64,000 nucleotides of DNA from Streptomyces sp. yr375 (GCF_900110755.1 NZ_FOFF01000049.1:1-64000), one strand, 5' to 3'; numbered from the stretch's first letter, positions 26,709 to 36,404 are shown. Notes: a model not told the origin generated them from the letters alone. Numbers and translations: made by a program.

Positions 26709-28898
26709 GTGTACGGACGGTTGTACGGGCGTGGCGCGTTGTTCGACGTGGAGCCCGCCGGCCTCGTGCCGCGACTGGTGGGGATCCGTCCCTACGAGCT
26801 GCACGCGCAGAGACCCGAACACCCTTCGGGGCCACCCCTGTTGGTGCTGGCGGGCGGCCGGGGCGCGGGCAAGAGCGCGGTGCTCGGGGAGCTGTGGGAG
26901 GCGTACACCGGGCACAACCGGCGCGGTGAGGCCCGGCGGCGGACGCCGGTCGCGTTGGTCGACTGCGAGGACGAGCAGTTCGCGGGGCCGCCGCACGAGG
27001 AGAGCCCCGAGTCCTGGTCGCCGGTGTGGCAGGCGCTGCTGGTGATCGCCGAACAGTTGACCGAGCCGGTGAAGGCGGCCGGGCAGCTCACCTTCCCGCG
27101 GCTGACGGCGGGGCTGGTCGCGGTCCGGGCGAGCGACTGGAGCGGCCGTACCGACTCGGACCGCATCCGGCGCGAACTGGTGCGGATCCTGCTGCTGAAC
27201 GAGCGGGCGACGCGGTTCACCATGGCCGGGCGGTGGGCGGCCAAGGTCGCGTCGAAGGTGATCGCGGCGGCCAGCAGCGACGACCCGTTCGTCGCGGCGA
27301 CCGTCGAGGCCACCTTGGAGGCGCTCTCCGAGGGGGTCACGCACCGCAAGGAGCAGCGGCCGGCCACCTGGTACCGGGCGTATCCGAACGCGGGCGGCAA
27401 CGCCAAGCGCGGACTGCTGCTGCTCGCCGGGAACTTCCGGGCCGGCGGCACCTCGCGCGAGCACGCCGAGCGCTGGCTGGTGCGCGCGCTGCTCGCCGAC
27501 CTGGCCGACGCCTACTCGGGCATCGGCTCGCATCTGACGCGCCTGGGCCGGCCGCTCGTCCTGCTCGACAACGCGCGCCGGGGGCCCGGTCCGGGGCTGC
27601 TGGACGCCGTCCTGCGCGACCGGGCGGACGGCGTCACCGACCAGGTCATCTGGGTCGCGACCGTACGCGGCACCAACCATCCCGCGCTGGGGGACGCCGT
27701 CCGCCGCGAACTCCCCGACGTCGCCCGCACCACGGACTGGGAGCCGGGCACCTCGCCCTCCTCCCGCGCGCTGCTGGTGCCGCTGCCGCCGCTGTCCCCC
27801 GACGACACCCTGCACATGGTCGGCGCGGTCTGCTACGACACCGAGGTCCCGCCCCAACTCCCGCATGCCACACACCGGTTGACCGGCGGCAATCCGCTGG
27901 GCATCGTCCTGCTCGCCACCGCAGCCCGGCAACACCCGGACCGGGCCGCGTCGTTGGGGCGGCTGCTCATCGCGAAGGTGAAGCTGGAGGAGGGGCAGGC
28001 CGACGACGGCCGTCCCACGTACGCCGAGTTGCTGCGCCGGCTGGTGCCCGCCGACCGGCTCGACGAGCTGACGGTCCTGGCCGCCGCCCACGACCACGAC
28101 TCCGCCGTCGCCCTCGCGCACGCCGGGCTCCCGGACGACTTCGGCGCGTCGGGCGTACGGTCGCTGCGGGCGCGGCTCGCCGAGGAGGGGCTCACGGCGG
28201 AGCCGGGCCAGTTCGTCGGCGACCCGTTCGTGCGCACCCTGCTGCTGCTCCGGCTGCACCACCGCCACCCCGACCACGCCAAATGGCGCGAGGTGCACGA
28301 GACGATGATCGCCCACTTCGCGGCCGGCCCCGGCGCCCGGACCCCGAGCCCCGGTGCCGACGCCTTCCGCCTCTACCACGAGCTGGCGCTCGGCGACACG
28401 GCCGGCGCGGTGGCCCATCTGCGGGACACGTTCACCGTGCTGCGCACCCGCACCTGGCTGGACACCCTCCGCTTCCTGGCGTCCGCGCCCTACTTCCACG
28501 CCCACGACGCCGAGGGCCGCGACTTCGACGGCCACGACGACCGCCGCACGGCCGTCGCGCTGGGCCGCACGGACGCCGCCCAGCAGCCCCCGGACGGCGT
28601 GAACACCGCCCTGCACCTGCGGATCCGGCGGCTGCTGCACGCGGTGTGGCAGGTCACCGACCCGCTCGTGCTGCCGGACCCGAAGGTGTGCGGGCGGCTG
28701 GAGTTCGAGCTGCTGCAACTGTCCGACCTGCGCCCGGCCGGGGGCGCGCTGCTCTTCGCGGCGTCCCAGTCCTGGCCCCGGGACGCCCGCGCGGGCCGCC
28801 CGCTGCGCACACCGACGGAGGAGGGCGACACCGACGGCGACGACGGGGACGGGAACCGACCAGGCGACGGGGACGACGACGGGGACGGGGTGGCGTGA
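26709..28898 (+). CDS. STAND-like P-loop NTPase, partner of the anchored binding protein
   Basis: GTG 26709 follows a GGGGGAGG site and gives 729 residues. A P-loop AGGRGAGKS lies at 48-56 and a Walker-B-like RPLVLLDN near 282-289. A winged-helix-like and helical region makes up the C-terminal half, and the chain ends in a tail of about 24 residues of mostly Asp and Gly. This layout resembles STAND signalling NTPases. No effector domain is recognisable. The stop shares a base with the start of the next gene (TGATG), so the two products are probably made in fixed ratio. Confidence 0.75.
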   Translation: MYGRLYGRGALFDVEPAGLVPRLVGIRPYELHAQRPEHPSGPPLLVLAGGRGAGKSAVLGELWEAYTGHNRRGEARRRTPVALVDCEDEQFAGPPHEESPESWSPVWQALLVIAEQLTEPVKAAGQLTFPRLTAGLVAVRASDWSGRTDSDRIRRELVRILLLNERATRFTMAGRWAAKVASKVIAAASSDDPFVAATVEATLEALSEGVTHRKEQRPATWYRAYPNAGGNAKRGLLLLAGNFRAGGTSREHAERWLVRALLADLADAYSGIGSHLTRLGRPLVLLDNARRGPGPGLLDAVLRDRADGVTDQVIWVATVRGTNHPALGDAVRRELPDVARTTDWEPGTSPSSRALLVPLPPLSPDDTLHMVGAVCYDTEVPPQLPHATHRLTGGNPLGIVLLATAARQHPDRAASLGRLLIAKVKLEEGQADDGRPTYAELLRRLVPADRLDELTVLAAAHDHDSAVALAHAGLPDDFGASGVRSLRARLAEEGLTAEPGQFVGDPFVRTLLLLRLHHRHPDHAKWREVHETMIAHFAAGPGARTPSPGADAFRLYHELALGDTAGAVAHLRDTFTVLRTRTWLDTLRFLASAPYFHAHDAEGRDFDGHDDRRTAVALGRTDAAQQPPDGVNTALHLRIRRLLHAVWQVTDPLVLPDPKVCGRLEFELLQLSDLRPAGGALLFAASQSWPRDARAGRPLRTPTEEGDTDGDDGDGNRPGDGDDDGDGVA

Positions 28899-30463
28899 TG
28901 GCCGGCGGGGGCGGGAACGGGGACGGCGGCGCGCTGGTGCGGTGGCTGCGGGAGGTCTGGGAGATCCGCCTGCACCGCTATCTGGCCCTGCTGGCCACGG
29001 CCGCCGTGCTGACGGGGCTGGTCTTCGCCGTGCGGACGGTCACCGACGAGGACCGCACCTGCGGTCCTGGGGTGGCCCGGCCGGCCGGCAGCGACGAGTG
29101 CGTGGGCGTGGCCACCGGCGCGTACGACTTCGGGCATCCCCAACTGCGGGACGCGGTACGGGCCATCGACCGGGAGAACGACCGCCTCACGGCGGGCAGT
29201 TACGTCACGGTCGCGCTGATGCTCCCCTACACCGCCACCACCGCGTCCACCCTCAGCGACATCCAACACGAGTTGCAGGGTGCCTACTTGGCGCAGTGGC
29301 AGGCCAACCACACCTCCAACGGGCAGGCCCCGGCGATCCGGCTGGTGCTCGCCAACCCCGGTGCCACCAGCGACCATTGGGCGGCGATGGTCGACCAGTT
29401 GGAGCGGATGACGAAGTCCGCGGACAAGCTGCGCGCGGTCGCCGGGGTCGGCCAGAGCACCGACAACAACAAGAAGGCCGTGGCCGAACTGACCCGGCGG
29501 GGCATCCCGGTGGTCGGCGCGTCCATCACCGCCGACGACCTCGCCAACGGGCAGCGCGGCAAGGACCCGTTCCCCGGGCTGGCCCGGGTCGCCCCCACCA
29601 ACACCGACGAGGCGCGCGCCCTGGCCTCGTTCGCCAAGGTCGAGGCGGGCCGTGCGCTGCTGGTGTACGACAAGCCCGGCGACCCGTACACGCGGACGCT
29701 CCAGACGTCGTTCGCCACGCTGCTCAAGGGCTCGCCCTACGAGCCGCAGCCGTTCACCCCGCCCGCCGACCGCACCCGGGAAGGGACGACGGCGAACACC
29801 TTCCGGCAGATCACCCACCTGGTGTGCGACACCTCGGCGGGCACCGACACCATCCTGTTCGCCGGCCGGCACACGCAGTTGCGGCAGTTCATCAACGCGC
29901 TCGGCACCCGTGGCTGCCAGAACCGCCGGTTCACCGTGCTGACCGGCGACGAGGGCTCGTACCTGTCCGGCGACAAGAAACTCGACCGCACGGCCCTCAC
30001 CCACAACCTGTCCGTGCGCTACACCGCCCTCGCCCACCCGGACGCCTGGACGAAGTCCCCGGCGGGGCCCGGCGGTTCGGCGGCGGACGCGAAGGTGCTC
30101 ACCGACCTGATCGCCCGCGCCGCCCGCGAACCGGTCGGCCCGATCGGCACGGTCGCCCTGGACGACGGCCAACTCACCATCGGCTACGACGCGTTGACGC
30201 TCGCCGTGCACGGCATCCGCGAGGCCACCCCCGACGGCGCGACCGTCCCGCCCCTCACCGACGTCGGCCTCCAGTGGCCGCAGGTCAAAGGCTCACTGCG
30301 GGTGAACGGCGCGAGCGGCTGGATCTGCCTGGACGTGCACGGCAACCCGTACGACAAGGCCGTCCCGATCGTGGAGCTCCACGCCGACGGCGGCTCCCGC
30401 TTCGTCCGCATCGCCTGGCCGGAGGGCAGGCCCCCGACGAACGCGTGCCTGCCCCCGTCCTGA
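28898..30463 (+). CDS. Membrane-anchored LivK-like extracellular ligand-binding protein
   Basis: The 521-residue product has a short cytoplasmic N-terminus, one transmembrane helix (about 28-46) and a large outer domain resembling a type-1 periplasmic binding protein. Examples are VALMLPYTATTASTLSD and the segments around GIPVVGASITADDL and GRALLVYDKPGDPY. It has no lipobox, so it is anchored by the helix and not by lipid. No ABC permease or ATPase for uptake is nearby. The coupled NTPase gene suggests that it senses a ligand outside and signals inward. This is inference from layout. Confidence 0.78.
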   Translation: MAGGGGNGDGGALVRWLREVWEIRLHRYLALLATAAVLTGLVFAVRTVTDEDRTCGPGVARPAGSDECVGVATGAYDFGHPQLRDAVRAIDRENDRLTAGSYVTVALMLPYTATTASTLSDIQHELQGAYLAQWQANHTSNGQAPAIRLVLANPGATSDHWAAMVDQLERMTKSADKLRAVAGVGQSTDNNKKAVAELTRRGIPVVGASITADDLANGQRGKDPFPGLARVAPTNTDEARALASFAKVEAGRALLVYDKPGDPYTRTLQTSFATLLKGSPYEPQPFTPPADRTREGTTANTFRQITHLVCDTSAGTDTILFAGRHTQLRQFINALGTRGCQNRRFTVLTGDEGSYLSGDKKLDRTALTHNLSVRYTALAHPDAWTKSPAGPGGSAADAKVLTDLIARAAREPVGPIGTVALDDGQLTIGYDALTLAVHGIREATPDGATVPPLTDVGLQWPQVKGSLRVNGASGWICLDVHGNPYDKAVPIVELHADGGSRFVRIAWPEGRPPTNACLPPS

Positions 30464-30477
30464 CCGCGCCCGGGCGG

Positions 30478-31560
30478 CTACACCCCGGCGTAGGAGTGCT
30501 TGCCGGTGACGAAGATGTTGACGCCGTAGTAGTTGAACAGCCAGCAGCCGAAGGCGAGGAGGGCCAGGTAGGCGGCCTTGCGGCCCTTCCAGCCGGCGGT
30601 GGCGCGGGCGTGCAGGTAGCAGGCGTAGCCGACCCACGTGATGAACGCCCAGGTCTCCTTGGGGTCCCAGCCCCAGTAGCGGCCCCACGCGTCGCCCGCC
30701 CAGATCGCGCCCGCGATGATCGTGAACGTCCAGAGGGGGAAGGCCGCCGCGTTGACCCGGTAGGCGAACTTGTCGAGGGAGGCGGCGGCGGGCAGCCGGT
30801 CCAGCACGGAGTTCGCGAACTTGCCGGGGGTGCCGCCGGTCGCGAGCTTGTTCTCGTAGGCGTCCTTGAACAGGTACAGGATCGTGGTGACCGCGCCGAC
30901 GTAGAACACCGCGCCGCAGAAGATCGCGGTGGAGACGTGGATGTACAGCCAGTACGAGTGCAGCGCCGGGACGAGCTGGTCGCTCGCCGTGTAGAGGACG
31001 GTGACCGCGAGGCCCAGGTCGAGCAGGACCGAGGTGATGAGGAACAGGCCGAGCCAGCGCACGTTCTTGCGCAGCGCCAGCAGGGTCAGATAGACGCCGA
31101 CGGCCACCGTGGAGAAGGTGATGTTGAACTCGTACATGTTGCCCCAGGGGGCCCGTTCCACCGAGGCCGCGCGGGCGATGACGCCCGCCAGCTCGACGAG
31201 GAACGCGAGCACCGTGAGCGAGATCGCGATCCGGCCGTACATGTCGCCCTGCACGTCACCGCCGTGCGCGCCGGGCCCGTCGGGCACGTCGCGCGAACCG
31301 GCCGCGGAGCGTACGACGACCTGCGGGCGCTCCAGGACGGCCGTACCGCCGTTGGCCTGCTGCACGGTGACGGCCGGCGACTTCTTCGTCTCCGTGCCCG
31401 CGGTGAGCGCGGCGGCCGTGCGGCCGACCTTGCTGCGGCTGCCGAGGAGCCATTCGGCGATGTAGGCGAAGAAGGCCAGGGTGTAGACGGCCATCGCGGA
31501 GTAGATCAGCGTGTTGCTGATGCTCGCGAGGCTTTCGTTGGTGGCGGCGGCGAGAATCAC
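30478..31560 (-). CDS. ccsB: Cytochrome c biogenesis protein CcsB (CcsA/ResC-type heme handling)
   Basis: This 360-residue membrane protein has the tryptophan-rich heme-handling WWD motif in WAGDAWGRYWGWDPKETWAF and conserved His residues in flanking helices. GTG 31560 overlaps the resB stop by four bases. With ResB it forms the system II synthase that moves heme outward and attaches it to apocytochrome c. A long soluble linker (about 45-105) separates the first helix from the rest. Confidence 0.93.
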   Translation of the reverse strand: MILAAATNESLASISNTLIYSAMAVYTLAFFAYIAEWLLGSRSKVGRTAAALTAGTETKKSPAVTVQQANGGTAVLERPQVVVRSAAGSRDVPDGPGAHGGDVQGDMYGRIAISLTVLAFLVELAGVIARAASVERAPWGNMYEFNITFSTVAVGVYLTLLALRKNVRWLGLFLITSVLLDLGLAVTVLYTASDQLVPALHSYWLYIHVSTAIFCGAVFYVGAVTTILYLFKDAYENKLATGGTPGKFANSVLDRLPAAASLDKFAYRVNAAAFPLWTFTIIAGAIWAGDAWGRYWGWDPKETWAFITWVGYACYLHARATAGWKGRKAAYLALLAFGCWLFNYYGVNIFVTGKHSYAGV

Positions 31561-33344
31561 TGCTCAGCCCCTTCTGCTTCGGCAGGTACGGCTTGGGGGT
31601 CGGGATCGGGGTCGGGGTCGTGCGGGGTGCCGGGGTGGTCCTGCGGGGGGCCCGGGACCCGGTCGTACAGGATCCCGGCGAGGTCGCCGAGTTCCTCGGG
31701 CACCTTGGCGGACTCGCTGCGGCCGAGCCCGGCCATCTCGACGACCGTCACGCCGTCGGCCCCCTTGACCGCGCGCACCCACACCCGGCGGCGCTGGATG
31801 AACAGGGAACCGGCCAGGCCGAAGATCGCGGTGACGGAACCGCCGAGCGCCCAGCCGCTCGCGGGCTGCTGGGTGACCTGGAAGTTGGCCCACTCGCTGG
31901 TGCCGTCGTAGGTGATGGAGCCCGCGCCGTTCGGGAGGGTCAGGGTCTCGCCGGGCCTGAGGTTCTCCCGCACCTGCGCGCCCTTGGCGTCCTTGTATTC
32001 CTTCATGTGGGTCTTGTCGAGCTGGTACACGCTCTGCGGGATGCCCGAGTCGACGCCGAGATCGCCGTGGTACGGCGTGAGGTTCAGTACGGGGTTGCGC
32101 AGCGCCGGGAAGGTGGAGGAGACCTCGTTGCCCTTGGTGTACGTCGGCAGGAACGCGGCCTGGAAGGCGAGCTGCTCGCCGGTGCCCTTCGCGTCCCGGT
32201 AGCCGTCCAGGACCTTGACGACGCCGGAGGAGGTGACGTTGGAGTCGAGCGGCAGCAGCGGTACGGCGTCGCGGTAGACGACCTTGCCCCGGCCGTCGCG
32301 GACGGTCACGCGGGGGGCGTAGCCGTGGGCCGTGAGGTAGACCTTGGAGTCGCCGATCTCCAGCGGGTGGTTGACCTTGACGAGGGTCTTCCGGTCCTTG
32401 CCGTACGCGCCGACGCTGTAGGTGATGGCCGCCTGGTAGGTGCGCGGGGTGCCCTTGTTGGGGCCGCTCGTCTCGTACGTGCCGGTGAACTTGTCCAGGG
32501 TGAAGCTGAACGGCGTCAGGTCGCCGGTGTCGAAGAGGGTGCCGGACTTGAAGTCGTCGTAGGAGATGAGGGTGTTGGAGAAGCCGTCGCCCTCGACGAC
32601 CAGTTTGTTGCCCTCGGTCTTGAAGAGCTGGCCCCAGGCGAAGGCGGTCAGCATCACGATCAGCGCGATGTGGAAGGCCAGGTTGCCGACCTCGCGGAGA
32701 TAGCCCTTCTCGGCGGCGACGGCGTCCCCGGCGAGATGGGCGCGGAAGCGGCGCTTGCCGAGGAGGGCGAGGGCGGCCTCGCGGACCTCCTCGGGCTCGG
32801 CGCGCGTGCGCCACGTCGTGTAGGCGGGCAGCCGGGTCAGCCGCTTCGGCGCGCCCGGCGGACGGCTGCGCAACTGGCCCACGAACTGCCAGGTGCGGGG
32901 CACGATGCAGCCGATGAGGGAGACGAACAGCAGGATGTAGACCGAGGAGAACCACACCGAGCTGTAGACGTGGAACAGGCCGAGCTTGTCGTAGATCGGC
33001 CCGAGCGTCCCGTGCGCCTGGCGGAAGTCGGCGACCTTCGTCTCGTCGGTGCCGGACTGCGGGATCAGCGAGCCGGGGATCGCGCCGAGCGCCAGCAGCA
33101 GGAGCAGCAGCAGCGCGACCCGCATGGAGGTGAGCTGCCGCCAGTACCAGCGGGCCCAGCCCAGCACGCCCAGACCGGGCGCGGTGGAGAGCGACTCCAC
33201 GGGCGCGGTGGACAGTTGGGAACCGGCAGCGCCGAGACCCTGGTCGTCGGCCGCGCCGGGCTCCCGGTCGTCGGGGGTGACGGGCTCCCGGCCGTCGGGG
33301 GTGACGGGCGGGGTCTTGTCGCCGGTGGTCGTGGTCTTGCTCAT
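31557..33344 (-). CDS. resB: Cytochrome c biogenesis protein ResB (Ccs1)
   Basis: This 595-residue protein has a Pro/Asp-rich cytoplasmic start, three N-terminal helices, a large extracytoplasmic domain (about 280-520) and a last helix near 520-540. This is the usual ResB layout. It lies 3 bp after ccdA and overlaps ccsB, in a tlpA-ccdA-resB-ccsB operon. Its role is apocytochrome c maturation with CcsB. Confidence 0.93.
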   Translation of the reverse strand: MSKTTTTGDKTPPVTPDGREPVTPDDREPGAADDQGLGAAGSQLSTAPVESLSTAPGLGVLGWARWYWRQLTSMRVALLLLLLLALGAIPGSLIPQSGTDETKVADFRQAHGTLGPIYDKLGLFHVYSSVWFSSVYILLFVSLIGCIVPRTWQFVGQLRSRPPGAPKRLTRLPAYTTWRTRAEPEEVREAALALLGKRRFRAHLAGDAVAAEKGYLREVGNLAFHIALIVMLTAFAWGQLFKTEGNKLVVEGDGFSNTLISYDDFKSGTLFDTGDLTPFSFTLDKFTGTYETSGPNKGTPRTYQAAITYSVGAYGKDRKTLVKVNHPLEIGDSKVYLTAHGYAPRVTVRDGRGKVVYRDAVPLLPLDSNVTSSGVVKVLDGYRDAKGTGEQLAFQAAFLPTYTKGNEVSSTFPALRNPVLNLTPYHGDLGVDSGIPQSVYQLDKTHMKEYKDAKGAQVRENLRPGETLTLPNGAGSITYDGTSEWANFQVTQQPASGWALGGSVTAIFGLAGSLFIQRRRVWVRAVKGADGVTVVEMAGLGRSESAKVPEELGDLAGILYDRVPGPPQDHPGTPHDPDPDPDPQAVPAEAEGAEQ

Positions 33345-33347
33345 GGT

Positions 33348-34139
33348 TCAGATCCCCACAGTGAAGCCGGCGGACCAGGACTGCATGTCCTGCACGAGGC
33401 GGTCCCACACACCGGTCAGCAGCAGCAGACCGGTCACGATCATCATCGTGCCGCCGATCCGCATCACCCAGACGTAGTGGCGCTTGACCCAGCCGAAGGC
33501 ACCGAGCGCCTTGCGGAAGGCGACCGCGGCGAGCACGAACGGCAGGCCGAGGCCGAGGCAGTAGGCGACGGTCAGTATGGCACCGCGGCCCGCGCTCCCC
33601 TGCTGGGAGGAGAGGGCGATCACGGAGGCGAGGGTGGGGCCGATGCACGGCGTCCAGCCGATGCCGAACAGCGCCCCGAGCAGCGGCGCGCCCGCCAGTC
33701 CGGCGACGGGCCGCTTGTGGAGGCGGAACTCCCGCTGCGTCATCCAGGGCATCAGACCCATGAAGAAGACGCCCATGAGGATCATGAGCACGCCCAGCAC
33801 CTTGGACAGGACGTCCCGGTTCGCCTGGAGCGTGTCCCCGAAGTAGCCGAACAGCGCCCCGCTGGACACGAACACGGCGGTGAAGCCGAGGACGAACAGG
33901 GAGGCCCCGGCGACCATCCGGCCACGCCGGGCCTCCGCGAGATCGGTGCCGGCGACGCCGGTGACGTACGACAGATAGCCGGGGACGAGCGGCAGGACGC
34001 ACGGCGAGAAGAAGGAGACGAGGCCGCCGAGCAGGGCGACGGGCAGCGCGAGCAGCAGCGCGCCGGTCAGCACCGTCTGGTTGGGGTCGGTGGCCGCGGC
34101 GAGGGTGGAGGCGGCCGCGAGGGGGGTGAACGCGCTCAC
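33348..34139 (-). CDS. ccdA: Thiol-disulfide interchange membrane protein CcdA
   Basis: This 263-residue protein has six or more helices and the two redox Cys residues in FFSPCVLPLVPGYLSY and GIGWTPCIGPTL. CcdA carries electrons from cytoplasmic thioredoxin to extracytoplasmic thiol proteins such as the TlpA encoded one base upstream. This keeps the CXXCH cysteines of apocytochromes reduced. Confidence 0.94.
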   Translation of the reverse strand: MSAFTPLAAASTLAAATDPNQTVLTGALLLALPVALLGGLVSFFSPCVLPLVPGYLSYVTGVAGTDLAEARRGRMVAGASLFVLGFTAVFVSSGALFGYFGDTLQANRDVLSKVLGVLMILMGVFFMGLMPWMTQREFRLHKRPVAGLAGAPLLGALFGIGWTPCIGPTLASVIALSSQQGSAGRGAILTVAYCLGLGLPFVLAAVAFRKALGAFGWVKRHYVWVMRIGGTMMIVTGLLLLTGVWDRLVQDMQSWSAGFTVGI

Positions 34140-34140
34140 G

Positions 34141-34785
34141 TCACTTCTCCGCGAGGACCGGGGAGATCATCGTGCGCAGCTTCTCCTCGCTGAGCGCGGT
34201 CAGCGAGCGGGCGGCGACCTTCCCCTCCCGGTCGATGACGAGCGTGGAGGGGATGGCCTGCGGGTTGAGGGTGCCCTTCTTGAAGCGGAGCATCAGCTTG
34301 CCCGTCGGGTCGTACAGACTGGGGTAGTCGATGCCGTACGCCTTGTCGAAGGCGACCGCGTTGGCGGCCTCGGTGTCGCGGGTGTTGATGCCGACGAACT
34401 GCACACCGTCGGCCTTGAGGTCCTGGTAGACCTTCTGGAAGCCCGGGGCCTCGGCACGGCACGGGGAGCACCAGGAGCCCCACACGTTGAGGACGACGAC
34501 CTTGCCCTTGAAGGCGGCGACGTCGAGCTGCTTGCCGTCGATGGTCTTGCCGGACAGGTCGGGCGCGGCGGCGCGCTTGCCCTGGTCGACGGTGGAGATG
34601 CCGTCCTTGCCCATCACGAAGTTGGTGTCACCGCCGCCCCCGGAGGTCCCTCCGGAGGTGCACCCGGACAGCAGCAGCGCGGCGGCGGCCGAGCCTGCGG
34701 CCGTGGCCAGGGCGGCGGCACGGCGCGAGCGGAACCGGGTGGTCGAGCGCGGAGGGGCTAGGGGGGCGCGGCTGGCGGCACTCAT
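34141..34785 (-). CDS. TlpA/ResA-type thioredoxin lipoprotein
   Basis: This 214-residue protein has an N-terminal signal with lipobox LLLSGC (C42) and a thioredoxin fold with WCSPC at 105-109. It should reduce apocytochrome c outside the membrane, with electrons from CcdA. It is the first gene of the cytochrome maturation operon. The start has no strong ribosome binding site. Confidence 0.93.
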   Translation of the reverse strand: MSAASRAPLAPPRSTTRFRSRRAAALATAAGSAAAALLLSGCTSGGTSGGGGDTNFVMGKDGISTVDQGKRAAAPDLSGKTIDGKQLDVAAFKGKVVVLNVWGSWCSPCRAEAPGFQKVYQDLKADGVQFVGINTRDTEAANAVAFDKAYGIDYPSLYDPTGKLMLRFKKGTLNPQAIPSTLVIDREGKVAARSLTALSEEKLRTMISPVLAEK

Positions 34786-34851
34786 GTGAAAAGTTTCGCA
34801 TGCCCGTTCTGGGGATCTTGCCCGCCCCCCGTGCGGGGAGAAAACCGCATT

Positions 34852-36183
34852 TCAGGCGGCGGATCCGGAGCCCGTGGGGGTCGTCGAGGCGGACGGGCTC
34901 GACGAGGTTTTCGAGGCCTTCGGGGTCGCGGCCAGGAACGTCTTCCAGCCACCCGCCGGCTGCTGGCCGACGTCGAGGGTGCGGAGCTTGTCGAGGACCT
35001 CCGGCTTCTGGACGTCGATCCAGTCCACGAACTGCCGGAAGGAGACCATCCGTACGTCCGCGCCCTTCTCCTTCTCGCGCGCGATGTGCTTGAAGGCCTC
35101 CTCGACGGAGTCCATGTAGATCCCGCCGTTCCACTGCTCGAAGTGGTTGCCGACGAAGAACGGCGCGCGGTTGGACTCGTAGGCCCGCTGGAAGCCCTGG
35201 ATGTAGGCCTGCGCGGACTGCTTGCGCCAGGCCGGGTAGTTCTCCGGGGGCGCCTTCGTCGAGTTCACCGACTGGTTGGCGAGCATGTTGTAGTCCATCG
35301 ACAGGACCTCGAAGCTGTGCCCGGGGAACGGCACCTGCTGCAACGGCAGGTCCCACAGCCCGCCCCGCTTCTGCGGCCACACCTGACGCCCGCCCGGCGA
35401 GGAGGCGTCGTAGCGCCAGCCGAGCTCCTTCGCGGTGGGCAGCAGGTTGTCCTGGCCGAGGAGGCAGGGTGTGCGGCCGCCGACGAGTTCCTTCTCGTAG
35501 TCGAAGGGCAGTGCGGCCAGGTCGGTCCAGCCGGTGTTGGTCCGCCAGTTCTTCACGAACGACTTGGCCTGGTCTATCTCGCTGCGCCACTGCTTGGCCG
35601 TCCAGTTGCCGACGGTGCCGTGCCCGGAGCAGAAGTGCCCGTTGAAGTGGGTGCCTATCTCGTGCCCTTCGAGCCAGGCGCGGCGGACGTTGGTGAGCGT
35701 CATCTTGACGTGCTCGTCGGTGAGGTAGCCGATGTCGGACGCGCCGAGCGGGTTGTTCGGCGGGTCGTAGAGGCGCTTTTTCGACTCGGGCAGCAGATAC
35801 AGCCCGGAGAGGAAGAACGTCATGCCCGCGCCGTGCTCCTTGGCGAGGTCGAGGAAGCGCGGGAAGAGGCCGTTGCCGACCTCGCCCGCGCCGTCCCACG
35901 AGAAGACGACGAACTGCGGCGGCTCCTGGCCCGGCTCCAGCGGCACCGGCTTGGCCGGCTGGTGCGGCTGCTTGCCGGTGAAGGAGGTCGAGCCGTCACC
36001 GAGGGGGCGGGCGGCGGCCTTCGGGCTGGCCGAGGCGCTGCTCCCGGACCCGCCCTTGCCCGAGCCGCCGTGCTTGGGCCCGTCGGAGTCGGTGAGGCTG
36101 CCGCAGCCGGCCAGTCCGGCGGCCGCGGCAGCCCCGGCACCGAGTCCGAGCGCTCCCCTTCGCGTGATCGTGCGCATGCGCAT
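34852..36183 (-). CDS. Polysaccharide-deacetylase-like secreted lipoprotein
   Basis: This 443-residue protein has a twin Arg (TRRGALGLGAG) and lipobox LAGC (C27), so it is exported and lipid-anchored, probably by Tat. A Ser/Gly/Pro-rich linker leads to a NodB-like domain with VVFSWDGAGE and GHEIGTHFNGHF, the positions of the catalytic Asp and metal His. The C-terminus is Ser/Thr-rich. ATG 36177 is an alternative start. The gene always appears next to the cytochrome cluster in my recollection of Streptomyces genomes, but no direct functional link is known to me. Confidence 0.85.
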   Translation of the reverse strand: MRMRTITRRGALGLGAGAAAAAGLAGCGSLTDSDGPKHGGSGKGGSGSSASASPKAAARPLGDGSTSFTGKQPHQPAKPVPLEPGQEPPQFVVFSWDGAGEVGNGLFPRFLDLAKEHGAGMTFFLSGLYLLPESKKRLYDPPNNPLGASDIGYLTDEHVKMTLTNVRRAWLEGHEIGTHFNGHFCSGHGTVGNWTAKQWRSEIDQAKSFVKNWRTNTGWTDLAALPFDYEKELVGGRTPCLLGQDNLLPTAKELGWRYDASSPGGRQVWPQKRGGLWDLPLQQVPFPGHSFEVLSMDYNMLANQSVNSTKAPPENYPAWRKQSAQAYIQGFQRAYESNRAPFFVGNHFEQWNGGIYMDSVEEAFKHIAREKEKGADVRMVSFRQFVDWIDVQKPEVLDKLRTLDVGQQPAGGWKTFLAATPKASKTSSSPSASTTPTGSGSAA

Positions 36184-36306
36184 GGCGTCCTCGTTCGTCA
36201 GGGTCCTCTGTGGCGGTCATTTATTCAGAGGACATGATGAACGAGAGGGTTCCGCTCGTACTTCCGGATTCGGTAACAGCGAACCCTCAGCCCGGACTCA
36301 GGTTCC

Positions 36307-36404
36307 GGACTCGGGGTTGAGGACTCGGGGTTCAGGACTCGGGGTTCAGGACTCGGGGTTGAGGACTCGGGGTTGAGGACTCGGGGTTGAGGACTCGGGG
36401 TTCA
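36307..36404. repeat. Minisatellite, 7 x 14 bp, ending on a stop codon
   Basis: Seven head-to-tail copies of ggactcggggtt(c/g)a, identical except for that one variable base, occupy exactly 98 bp. A degenerate copy precedes them. The last three bases (36402-36404) are the stop codon of the histidine phosphatase gene on the minus strand. Confidence 0.97.

Noticed and set aside
28100..28900. Known antiphage STAND (Avs-like) system
   Set aside because: No nuclease, protease or other effector domain is visible, so a defence label is not supported.
26709..30463. Branched-chain amino acid ABC uptake system
   Set aside because: The binding-protein-like gene has no permease or ABC ATPase partner, and the adjacent ATPase lacks the ABC signature.
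31593..34193. A plus-strand open frame of about 860 codons
   Set aside because: It is the mirror of resB and ccdA, rich in Gly, Val, Arg and Glu with no domain, which is typical of a high-GC shadow frame.
36307..36404. CRISPR-like array
   Set aside because: Units are 14 bp and contiguous with no spacers, and there are no cas genes in the window.
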